NCBI GenBank assembly: GCA_024644775.1
Contig: JAHEHB010000268.1
Coordinates: 1 to 7,605, forward strand
Direction: 5' to 3'
From: Deltaproteobacteria bacterium
Lineage (GTDB): Bacteria; Desulfobacterota; Desulfobacteria; Desulfobacterales; SURF-15
DNA length: 7,605 bases
In this document: piece by piece, positions 1 to 5,786 of the stretch
Position numbering within the stretch: the first letter of the stretch is position 1
Layout of the letters: the number at the start of each line of letters is the position of its first letter
Position numbers and translations under genes: made by a program
The notes under the pieces: generated by a model
What the model was told of the DNA's origin: nothing
Databases searched by the model: none
The model's input: the letters and a program-made list of their open reading frames with translations, nothing else

Positions 1-601
1 ATACCTGGTGGGCGGTGATCGGCTGAATGCCGCGCGAAATGCCATGTATTGTCTGATTGAAAGCCCCGTGAGTACTGCAGATGCCAATAATGGTCACTAT
101 ACCAATACAACGGCTATCAGTAAAGCCAATGACCTCATTGATCTTACGACGGTCACGACACAGCAGGCATTCGATAATTTGACGACGGGGGAGGTGACGA
201 AAATCAACACAAACGGGTGGTATTTTGAGCTCGATCTGCCGGTCGGTCCTGCAGAGCGGGTGCTTGAGCAAGCCATTATTATTGAGGGGTTCGTCTTTTT
301 CACCTCTTTTATACCCAATCAGGATGTTTGCGGTTATGGCGGTAATTCCAGGATATACGCCATCGAATACAAAACAAGTCTACCGGCTCGAGAGGATTGC
401 GGTTCTGTTTTAGAAAATGTTGGCGAAGATGAACGCTACAAGCCGTTGGGCACGGGATTGCCATCCAAACCGGTACACTATTATGATCCGGTTTCTAAGG
501 AGACGGAGATGATCATTCAAACAAGCGATTCAAGAATTAATCGATTGAGAGTAAACCTCAGTAAAAAACCCTTGGCGGTCAGCTCCTGGCTGAGCAATTA
601 G
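1..601 (+). CDS. pilY1: PilY1-type pilus tip/biogenesis protein, C-terminal part
   Basis: This is the 3' end of a gene that enters from the left edge. The frame is open from base 2 (Tyr-Leu-Val-Gly-Gly-Asp), so the GTG at 8 is an internal codon, not a start. About 199 residues are visible. The stretch GWYFELDLP followed by AERVLEQ, then GFVFFTSFIPN, a Cys, GGNSRIYAIEYKT and later LGTGLPSKPV is the usual end of the C-terminal beta-propeller domain of PilY1 proteins. In that family these are exported proteins carried at the type IV pilus tip, where they promote pilus extension, adhesion and surface sensing. The N-terminal part, where the known calcium site and any von Willebrand A domain would lie, is outside the window. 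Two cysteines near the end could form a disulfide. The downstream PilY2-like gene supports the call. An unrelated propeller protein is less likely. Confidence 0.85.
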   Translation, partial: YLVGGDRLNAARNAMYCLIESPVSTADANNGHYTNTTAISKANDLIDLTTVTTQQAFDNLTTGEVTKINTNGWYFELDLPVGPAERVLEQAIIIEGFVFFTSFIPNQDVCGYGGNSRIYAIEYKTSLPAREDCGSVLENVGEDERYKPLGTGLPSKPVHYYDPVSKETEMIIQTSDSRINRLRVNLSKKPLAVSSWLSN

Positions 602-619
602 TATGATGGAGGAAACATT

Positions 620-931
620 ATGAAAAAAAAGATTGTGGTGCTGAGTCTTATGGTGATTCTCCTTTTACCCGGTTTGCTGTGTGCAGAGTACAGCATACCG
701 GTTATGATTCAGGGAACCATTGGCGATTACTCAAAAACATCCAGAAACTACGAAATCGACGGTCATATTTACAGTTTACCGAAAAATATTTCCCTGGAAG
801 ACAAAAATGGAAATCGGATTTCGTTTAACAAACTCAAGTCAGGGTCTGTTGTTCAAATACTTGGAGAAAAGACAGTCGGGACCCTTGAAAAGGACCCTGT
901 TGTGTTCAACAAAATCGTTCTCATAAGATAA
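620..931 (+). CDS. Small exported PilY2-like protein
   Basis: A 103-residue protein with a clear signal peptide: KKK, then a hydrophobic run at residues 5-21, with likely cleavage after Ala22 (LLCA|EYS). The residue before the cysteine is Leu, so a lipoprotein signal is not supported. The mature part of about 80 residues has short beta strands with a pattern like GTIGDYS, YEIDGHIYSLP, LEDKNGNRISFNKLKSGSVVQI. This resembles the small OB-like PilY2/DUF5666 type of domain. It starts 18 bases after the PilY1 stop with a strong ribosome site (GGAGG at 608-612, 7 bases from the ATG), so it is probably co-transcribed. In Pseudomonas a small exported PilY2 likewise follows PilY1 and affects pilus biogenesis. 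The PilY2 assignment rests on position, size and pattern rather than a decisive motif. Confidence 0.65.
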   Translation: MKKKIVVLSLMVILLLPGLLCAEYSIPVMIQGTIGDYSKTSRNYEIDGHIYSLPKNISLEDKNGNRISFNKLKSGSVVQILGEKTVGTLEKDPVVFNKIVLIR

Positions 932-1036
932 TGAGGCGTACTGAAACGGCTTAACCGATTTTTAAATGGTAAATCAATCAAACGCAATACCCCGGAGGAA
1001 AATCGACACATTTACACATTTGAAACGAGGTCTTTT

Positions 1037-1618
1037 ATGAATGGTTATAAATTGATCGTGCTTTTTATGTTTTTCATCTTCTGTTCAACTCCAGCGTTTT
1101 CGGGATTTTACAAATACATCGATGAAAACGGCGACATCCGTTTTACGGATGATTATTCAAAAGTTCCCAACCATAAACATCCGCGTCTTAAAGAATACGC
1201 TGAATATAAGAACCAAAACCCCGTATCCGATGCTGTAGAAAAGATCTCAACCGATCAAGAACCGAAAAATGGCATCCAAAACAATATTTCTCAAAAGGAC
1301 ATTGAGGATACACCATCAGAGACAACCTCAACAAAGAATACCCTTGATGAAATAAGAAAACGGCTTGATGCAAAAAAACAGGAATTGGATCTTGAATACC
1401 AAACGTTAATGAAAGAGAGAGAATTGCTTGAAAACGAGCAAAAATCTCTCACAACAGAAGACGTAAAACAGTTAAATCAGAAAATAATATTGCTCAATGA
1501 GAAAATCGAGAATCATGAAAAGAGACGAAATGATTTAAATACGGAAATTGAGCGGTATAATGTGAAGGTAATGGAAAAAAACAACGCCTCAAATGAAACA
1601 GCTCAAAATACACCGTAA
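1037..1618 (+). CDS. Exported DUF4124-domain protein with C-terminal coiled coil
   Basis: A 193-residue protein. Residues 1-22 form a signal peptide (hydrophobic core 6-19, cleavage at AFS|GF). Residues 24-45 match the DUF4124 pattern: FYKYIDENGDIRFTDDYSKVP, an aromatic-Lys-Tyr start, a D-E-N-G turn and an F-T-D-D end. A polar, Ser/Thr/Gln-rich linker covers about 55-100. Residues 101-184 are rich in Lys, Glu, Leu and Gln with heptad-like spacing and should form a long coiled coil. The protein is probably periplasmic. DUF4124 proteins are common in proteobacterial envelopes and have no well-defined activity. GAGG at 1027-1030, 6 bases before the ATG, fixes the start. A 105-base gap separates it from the upstream gene, so it may be the last gene of the PilY1 transcript or have its own promoter. 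No catalytic motif is visible. Confidence 0.85.
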   Translation: MNGYKLIVLFMFFIFCSTPAFSGFYKYIDENGDIRFTDDYSKVPNHKHPRLKEYAEYKNQNPVSDAVEKISTDQEPKNGIQNNISQKDIEDTPSETTSTKNTLDEIRKRLDAKKQELDLEYQTLMKERELLENEQKSLTTEDVKQLNQKIILLNEKIENHEKRRNDLNTEIERYNVKVMEKNNASNETAQNTP

Positions 1619-2221
1619 CCTTCTTTCGCAATGGTTCGCATTTTACTCGGTTTCAATTCGTTTAACCACGTCTTTCAGACAACATAATTAATGCACCGGT
1701 CTTAAAGCCGGTTGCGATTGCTGTTTATCCGAAGCTATCCGGAAAACTTTCTCGGGTATAAACCATGCCAGATCGATATTATAATCCTTTTTAGATCCCA
1801 AAAGTATGCTCAAAATTAGTTTCAGCAGTGTCTTGATCATAGATGAAAATTTAGCAGATCTATACGAAAAAATCAATTATTTCAAAACGAACTGAATATT
1901 TACGAGCGACAACAATTTTTCAACTCAAAATATTATCGCATACGCTGACCAAATGCCCATCTAATACTTTCGCATTAGAATTATATACGAAACCCGACGC
2001 AGAAAATTAATAAAAAAATCATGCCTTTAACTGATTGATTCCCCCTGATCCTTACGTGTAAAATTTTATATCCTATACTGCATGAGTCTCTGTCGTATTC
2101 CATCGAAATCTAAAGTCTACCCGCGACCCTTGTGCCGTGTTTCGACAGACTCTCGATCTTAAGGCCGTGTTTTTTGCCGTTGTTAGGATACCGGGCGCGG
2201 TATGATAAGGAAAGATTTTAG
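1619..2221. other. AT-rich intergenic region of about 600 bases
   Basis: No convincing gene lies here on either strand. The longest open frame (1688-1876, minus, TTG start) is short, lacks a ribosome site and shows no family pattern. A weak hairpin sits at 1693-1715 (GCACCGG against CCGGTTGC with one bulged T). It has no T-run, so it is not a typical terminator for the upstream gene. A promoter candidate is listed at 2035-2064. The last 120 bases become GC-richer as they approach the palindromic repeat at 2233-2277. The size of the gap suggests a regulatory leader for the pilin genes or a decayed spacer. Confidence 0.6.
2035..2064 (+). promoter_or_regulatory. Candidate sigma-70 promoter upstream of the minor-pilin genes
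   Basis: TTGATT at 2035-2040 (4 of 6 matches to the -35 consensus) is followed 18 bases later by TAAAAT at 2059-2064 (5 of 6 to the -10 consensus). A second -10-like box, TATACT, is at 2074-2079. The position, about 160 to 240 bases before fimT depending on its start, would give a long leader that includes the palindromic repeat. I saw no RpoN -24/-12 pair near here. AT-rich DNA yields such matches by chance, so this is only a candidate. Confidence 0.3.
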
Positions 2222-2232
2222 ATGATTTCTGG

Positions 2233-2277
2233 ATGCCGGTCGAAGATCCCGACTTCAGCGGGGATCAAGTCCGGCAT
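2233..2277. repeat. Palindromic, REP-like hairpin element overlapping the 5' end of fimT
   Basis: ATGCCGG at 2233-2239 is the exact reverse complement of CCGGCAT at 2271-2277. Inside it, GATCCCG (2245-2251) pairs with CGGGGATC (2259-2266) with one bulged G, leaving the loop ACTTCAG. The result is a two-stage cruciform or hairpin. The style, a GGATGCCGG half and an AAGTCCGGCATGACG half, resembles short palindromic intergenic repeats scattered in many proteobacterial genomes. Only one copy lies in the window, so its repeat status is inferred. It sits inside the longest fimT reading frame, which bears on the choice of start. Confidence 0.6.
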
Positions 2278-2308
2278 GACGGTTTTAGGGTTTTACGAGT
2301 TTATCAAG

Positions 2309-2806
2309 ATGTGGAAAACACAAACCTGTCAAGGCTTAAGGAAAAATACCCCAATCTTAATCCATCATCATGGATTTACCCTTATTGAAGTGATGATTGT
2401 TGCCGGTATTGTTGCCTTAGTGATTGGGATTGCCAGCTTAAGCTACCTTGCGTTGAGACCAACCTTGCATTTGAAGGGGGCTACCCGACAGATAATGGGA
2501 GATTTAATGGCGGCAAGAATGAAAGCCGTGAGCCTGAACAACGACCACAAAATTTTTTATATCGATAACCACCGGTACTCTCTGTGTAACGATGAAAATA
2601 ACGATGGTACGGTCGACAACGGCGAAGGCGATATCCGGCGTATCGATATCCAGGATAATTATCCGGGGGTGACGTTCAGCTCGACAAACAACCTGGGCTT
2701 TTCATCCAGAGGGACCGCGAATCCCTGGGGTACCGTCACCCTCACAAATTCGAGTGGATCGAGAAAAGTGAAAGTCCATATTACCGGACGCGTGAAAATA
2801 GATTAA
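2309..2806 (+). CDS. fimT: FimT/GspH-type minor pilin (prepilin)
   Basis: With the start at 2309 this is a 165-residue prepilin. A 22-residue leader ends HHHG, followed by FTLIEVMIVAGIVALVIGIAS: the prepilin peptidase site with Glu5 and the hydrophobic N-terminal helix. Then comes a GspH/FimT-type domain (GDLMAARMKAVSLN, later FSSRGTANPWGTVTLTN and a terminal VHITGRVKID). Minor pilins of this kind help initiate type IV pilus assembly in the inner membrane. Residues 95-106 (DENNDGTVDNGE) fit an EF-hand calcium loop. Start choice: the frame is open to an ATG at 2222 that has a better ribosome site (AAGGAAAG at 2207-2214). That version would translate the palindromic repeat and give a leader of about 51 residues, which is long for this signal class. 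ATG 2309 has only a weak site, so the start remains uncertain. It heads a four-gene run. Confidence 0.88.
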   Translation: MWKTQTCQGLRKNTPILIHHHGFTLIEVMIVAGIVALVIGIASLSYLALRPTLHLKGATRQIMGDLMAARMKAVSLNNDHKIFYIDNHRYSLCNDENNDGTVDNGEGDIRRIDIQDNYPGVTFSSTNNLGFSSRGTANPWGTVTLTNSSGSRKVKVHITGRVKID

Positions 2807-2817
2807 CGATTTCTACG

Positions 2818-3225
2818 ATGAGCAAACATGACATGTTATTAAATAAAAATCGCAGCGGTTTTACATTGGTCGAAGTGTTGATCGCCATCCTTATCCTTTC
2901 GGTAGCTCTCATGGGAGCGGCAGGGCTTACTATCGGTATCATAAAGGGCAATATGCATAGCAATCGAGTAACGACCGCCACGACATTGGCGCAGGAAAAG
3001 ATGGAAGATATTCGAAGGCTTGGATATTCCGGAGTCTCCGGATCCGACGCGACTGTTACAGAGGGTTATCATAGTATTTCGAGTTATCCGTTATATAAAC
3101 GGGTCACTGCGACGGATGTTGATAATCCGGATACCCATATGAAAACCATCACGGTAACGGTTTATTGGAATTCGGATGAAAAGTCGGTTGAATTGAAGAC
3201 AATCCTGGCCAATGTTTTGAGTTAA
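2818..3225 (+). CDS. pilV: PilV-type minor pilin (prepilin)
   Basis: A 135-residue prepilin. A 14-residue leader ending NRSG precedes FTLVEVLIAILILSVALMG, so cleavage falls at Gly14|Phe15 with Glu5 present. The helix continues into TTATTLAQEKMEDIRRLGY (about 52-70), a hallmark of the PilV/GspI family. The short C-terminal part is beta-rich (MKTITVTVYWNSDEKSVELKTILA). In type IV pili PilV belongs to the minor-pilin complex that primes assembly and connects to PilX and PilY1. It begins 11 bases after the fimT stop. The ribosome site is weak, so translational coupling is likely. An in-frame ATG at 2833 would shorten the leader to 9 residues and cannot be excluded. Confidence 0.9.
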   Translation: MSKHDMLLNKNRSGFTLVEVLIAILILSVALMGAAGLTIGIIKGNMHSNRVTTATTLAQEKMEDIRRLGYSGVSGSDATVTEGYHSISSYPLYKRVTATDVDNPDTHMKTITVTVYWNSDEKSVELKTILANVLS

Positions 3226-3230
3226 AATAG

Positions 3231-3806
3231 ATGAAAACGTCACGTTATAGAAGAGAAATTGGGTTTACCCTGATAGAAGTGTTGATTTCGATGGCAGTGG
3301 GAACCATCGTCTTAACCGTTCTAGTGAGTGCGCTGTTAATTCAAAGCGCGGCATATGATATGCAAGCGCAGGTCTCTGAAATGACACAGAACGCCAGGGC
3401 CGCAATGGATATGATGACCCGGGAAATCAGGATGGCTGGATACGATCCGATGGGAGTTGGGTTTAATGGTATTCCATACGATACCATTCGGCTTCAAATT
3501 GTAGCCGATCTAAATGGTGATGGAAGTGTTTCCGGTGCCCATGAAGATATTACCTACACCTACGATGATAAAAATCATCAAATCGATAGAAATACCGGTG
3601 GTGGTGCGCAACCATTTGCTGAAAACATTCACGCATTTACCTTTGATTATCTGGATCGTAATGGAGCCGGTGCCGCCGCAACGGCCGATATTCGACAGAT
3701 ACAAGTTACGATCACCGCCCGAACTGCAAAACAGGATCCGAACACCGGGCAGTATCGGACATACACATTAACGTCGATGATAACACCGGTGAATCTTGCG
3801 CTTTGA
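3231..3806 (+). CDS. pilW: PilW-type minor pilin (prepilin)
   Basis: A 191-residue prepilin. The leader MKTSRYRREIG (11 residues) precedes FTLIEVLISMAVGTIVLTVLV. Residues 44-75 (QAQVSEMTQNARAAMDMMTREIRMAGYDP) carry the conserved PilW/GspJ signature, including REIRMAGYDP. A central beta region includes an acidic loop, DLNGDGSVSGAHED at 93-106, similar to an EF-hand. Later strands (FTFDYLDRNG, DIRQIQVTITART) and the C-terminal YTLTSMITPVNLAL are typical of the family. It starts only 5 bases after the pilV stop, which implies coupling. PilW is expected to join PilV, PilX and FimT in the initiation complex. The length is close to normal. Confidence 0.92.
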   Translation: MKTSRYRREIGFTLIEVLISMAVGTIVLTVLVSALLIQSAAYDMQAQVSEMTQNARAAMDMMTREIRMAGYDPMGVGFNGIPYDTIRLQIVADLNGDGSVSGAHEDITYTYDDKNHQIDRNTGGGAQPFAENIHAFTFDYLDRNGAGAAATADIRQIQVTITARTAKQDPNTGQYRTYTLTSMITPVNLAL

Positions 3807-3840
3807 TAATCGAATATCATCCGCCATTGCATGATTTACC

Positions 3841-3867
3841 AATGACAAATAACGAATGACAAATGAC
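3841..3867 (+). repeat. Short tandem repeat AATGACAAAT before pilX
   Basis: AATGACAAAT occurs at 3841-3850 and again at 3855-3864, a 14-base period, with a third partial AATGAC at 3862-3867. It lies in the 75-base gap between pilW and pilX, just before the pilX ribosome site. Each unit contains an ATG overlapping a TGA, so no peptide of note is encoded. The function is unknown. Confidence 0.6.
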
Positions 3868-3881
3868 CATGAGGCCTGGTA

Positions 3882-5111
3882 ATGGTGTTCATACGTTCCC
3901 TATGTGGCAATGAAAACGGCGTGGTCCTCACGACCGCGCTCCTATTCATTACCATTCTCGCGTTGTTGGGAAGTGCGGCGGTTGTCGCAACGACCACGGA
4001 TATTCAAATCGGCGCCAATTTCAAAGACAACAGACAGGCCTTATATGATGCCGAAGCCGGCGTTTATTATGCCATTGCAAAAATCGAAGCCGATTTAAAG
4101 GCCGGAAACATATCCCTTCCATCGCGTATCGGCAACTCAACTTCTCTTTTTTATCATACCCCTTCCGGTTTTTCATTTATTGTTTCTAATGTGTCGATGA
4201 CCCATTCAAACCGGTATGTATTTGCCAGTACGGGTGCCGGTTCGAGAGCCTCAAAAGCCGAGATAGAGGTATCGTTCAAAAGAGACACCGCAATTCACTA
4301 TGGCGCTTTTGGGGATGTAAAGGCCTGTTTTGAAGCACATTCAAACCTGTATAGTTACGACAGCCGCGTGACATCGTATCCGACGCCGAGCGATTCCACC
4401 GGTAAGGGGAATGTCGGTTCGAACGGATTTGTTTCGGTGAAAAACGATTCATTGATAGACGGTGAAGCAGCCCTGGGAGATGATGACAATGGCAACGAAG
4501 CCGCTCTCCAGAACACGGGAGCGACATTCATCGGGACCGCGGGCGTTGACGTTGAACGCATCGATCCCGACCCGCTCGGTGTAGTGGGAGGAGCGTATGC
4601 CACACGATTTACAACCTACAGCAATCGCAATGATAATTTTCTTGCTTCCTCTGCGATTACCGGTGATGAGTTAATCTTAGGAAACGGTATGACAACCACC
4701 TTAAATGGAAAAGCAGGCGGCGCCAATTACTACCTCACCAATATCCGACTGGGAGACGGTGCACAAGTCGTCATCGATGCCTCCGCCGGGCCGGTAAACG
4801 TCTTTCTTACAGGGAGGCTGAGTTCAGGCAGTGGTGCCGATATCCATGTTATCGGTAACCCTACCGATTTTAGTCTATTTTCTAATTCGAACACCCCCAT
4901 CGATATTAACAATTCAGGATCCTTTAGGGGGTTTATTTACGCACCCTATGCCAAGATAGAATTAGCGAATCATCTTACCCTCTATGGTGCCGTGTGGGGT
5001 AGGGAGGTTGAAATGAAAAACAGTGTAGATTTTTACTACGACACGGCCCTGCAGGAAAAATTCCTGTCGAATGATTTGATCCTCGTTTCCTGGAGAGATG
5101 TTCGAAGCTAA
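3882..5111 (+). CDS. pilX: Large PilX_N minor pilin with beta-rich DUF7305-like C-terminal domain
   Basis: A 409-residue protein, about twice the length of classical PilX. A 13-residue leader ends at NENG, followed by VVLTTALLFITILALLGSAAV. The PilX_N region runs to about residue 62 and contains the family motif ALYDAEAG (53-60). A middle region (about 65-240) is Ser/Asn/Gly-rich. The C-terminal region (about 245-395) has repeated short strands (ANYYLTNIRLGDGAQVVID, VNVFLTGRLSSGSGADIHV, FRGFIYAPYAKIELANH, LYGAVWGREVEMKNSVDF) and looks like the beta-helix-type DUF7305 domain seen with PilX_N. Mature position 5 is Thr rather than Glu, unlike the three upstream pilins. GAGG at 3871-3874, 7 bases before the ATG, sets the start. 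It is likely the tip or adhesive subunit. The gene ends in the long palindrome, its TAA overlapping the left arm. Confidence 0.82.
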   Translation: MVFIRSLCGNENGVVLTTALLFITILALLGSAAVVATTTDIQIGANFKDNRQALYDAEAGVYYAIAKIEADLKAGNISLPSRIGNSTSLFYHTPSGFSFIVSNVSMTHSNRYVFASTGAGSRASKAEIEVSFKRDTAIHYGAFGDVKACFEAHSNLYSYDSRVTSYPTPSDSTGKGNVGSNGFVSVKNDSLIDGEAALGDDDNGNEAALQNTGATFIGTAGVDVERIDPDPLGVVGGAYATRFTTYSNRNDNFLASSAITGDELILGNGMTTTLNGKAGGANYYLTNIRLGDGAQVVIDASAGPVNVFLTGRLSSGSGADIHVIGNPTDFSLFSNSNTPIDINNSGSFRGFIYAPYAKIELANHLTLYGAVWGREVEMKNSVDFYYDTALQEKFLSNDLILVSWRDVRS

Positions 5112-5159
5112 GTGCTCTGGGTCGAAAATACGGTAACGTATTTTCGACCCAGAGCACTT
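5110..5159. terminator. Perfect 23-bp inverted repeat between convergent genes (probable bidirectional terminator)
   Basis: Bases 5110-5132 are the exact reverse complement of 5137-5159, leaving a 4-base loop GTAA, a GNRA-type tetraloop on the plus-strand RNA. A C-G pair and a G-T wobble extend the stem to 5108-5161. The left arm covers the last two bases of the pilX stop codon, and the right arm ends just before the stop codon of the minus-strand gene. The placement fits a shared transcription end or 3' stabilising hairpin. Neither side has a clear T-run, so it is not a textbook intrinsic terminator. Confidence 0.65.
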
Positions 5160-5161
5160 GG

Positions 5162-5722
5162 TTATTCTGTCGATATTGCGGATTCCTCTGCATGCCACCA
5201 AGCAGGTACCTGTGCCCCGTAAGCATCTTTGACTCTTTTAAAAAGGTTGGATCGCTCGGTGTGTAACGATAGAAGTTTTTTCCTCTCAGTTCGCATTTGT
5301 TTGTCGTCTTTTTTTGCTTTTGCTTCCTGAAACGCGGCGCGCGCATGCCGAATTTCTGTTACAATACGTTCTTTTTCTTCAATTAACGCTTCTTTGTCAG
5401 GTGGATCTGTCTGCGGGGGGAAGGGTTCTTTTGTGATTTGCGGTGGGGAAAGTGTTTGATCCGCTTTTGGAATCGGAGATTTAAACGCAGGTTGCGATTC
5501 CGTTGAGTATGTCGTTTCTGATTCCGTGATGTTGCTTATGGAATTTTTTTCAACCCCCATTATACCGCCATTCGCGTAAAAGCAAATCTGATTGTCTTCC
5601 ACCCAGTATTTTTCTGTAGTGAATCGAGCACCGTTTTTTAGGTCAATTCGGTAGGACGACAGGCAAGATGCTGGAAATGTTAAAAAGATAATCGTGATAA
5701 TGTATGTAGTCAGATGTATCAT
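5162..5722 (-). CDS. Exported hypothetical protein with small beta domain and C-terminal coiled coil
   Basis: A 186-residue protein. Residues 1-20 form a signal peptide (hydrophobic 4-18, ending FPASC). The Cys20 context, Pro-Ala-Ser-Cys, is a poor lipobox, so a lipoprotein is possible but doubtful. Residues 24-66 (YRIDLKNGARF, YWVEDNQICFYANGGIMGVEK, ISNI) form a compact beta-rich unit of the kind found in exported deltaproteobacterial hypotheticals, where LKNG and a YW pair recur. Residues 75-108 are a Pro-rich linker. Residues 109-168 are highly charged (EEKERI, EAKAKKDDKQ) and should form a helix or coiled coil. No enzyme motif is seen. The architecture parallels the DUF4124 protein at 1037-1618. 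The ribosome site before the ATG is weak. It is convergent with pilX. The function is unknown, with a periplasmic location likely. Confidence 0.78.
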   Translation of the reverse strand: MIHLTTYIITIIFLTFPASCLSSYRIDLKNGARFTTEKYWVEDNQICFYANGGIMGVEKNSISNITESETTYSTESQPAFKSPIPKADQTLSPPQITKEPFPPQTDPPDKEALIEEKERIVTEIRHARAAFQEAKAKKDDKQMRTERKKLLSLHTERSNLFKRVKDAYGAQVPAWWHAEESAISTE

Positions 5723-5786
5723 AACGCTGGTTGGGATTCAGGCTCAGTCCCATTGGTCGATACTGGAGCGTGTATCGTTACGATGT

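Noticed and set aside
943..963. Small stem CGG-CTTAA-CCG followed by T's after the PilY2-like gene, as a terminator
   Set aside because: The stem is only 3-4 bp with a mismatch below it, too weak to support a terminator.
994..998. GGAGG ribosome-site-like sequence in the gap before the DUF4124 gene
   Set aside because: No usable start codon follows at proper distance; the nearest TTG frame ends after six codons.
1688..1876. Minus-strand 62-residue frame in the AT-rich gap
   Set aside because: TTG start, no ribosome site and no recognisable family pattern; its hydrophobic stretch is what AT-rich DNA gives by chance.
2354..2374. ATC start for fimT giving a 7-residue leader, with AAGGA at 2338-2342 as ribosome site
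   Set aside because: ATC starts are extremely rare, and ATG codons exist upstream in the same frame.
4276..4603. Overlapping minus-strand frames inside pilX
   Set aside because: They are antisense to a well-supported gene, have no signal or family motif, and are explained by the codon composition of pilX.
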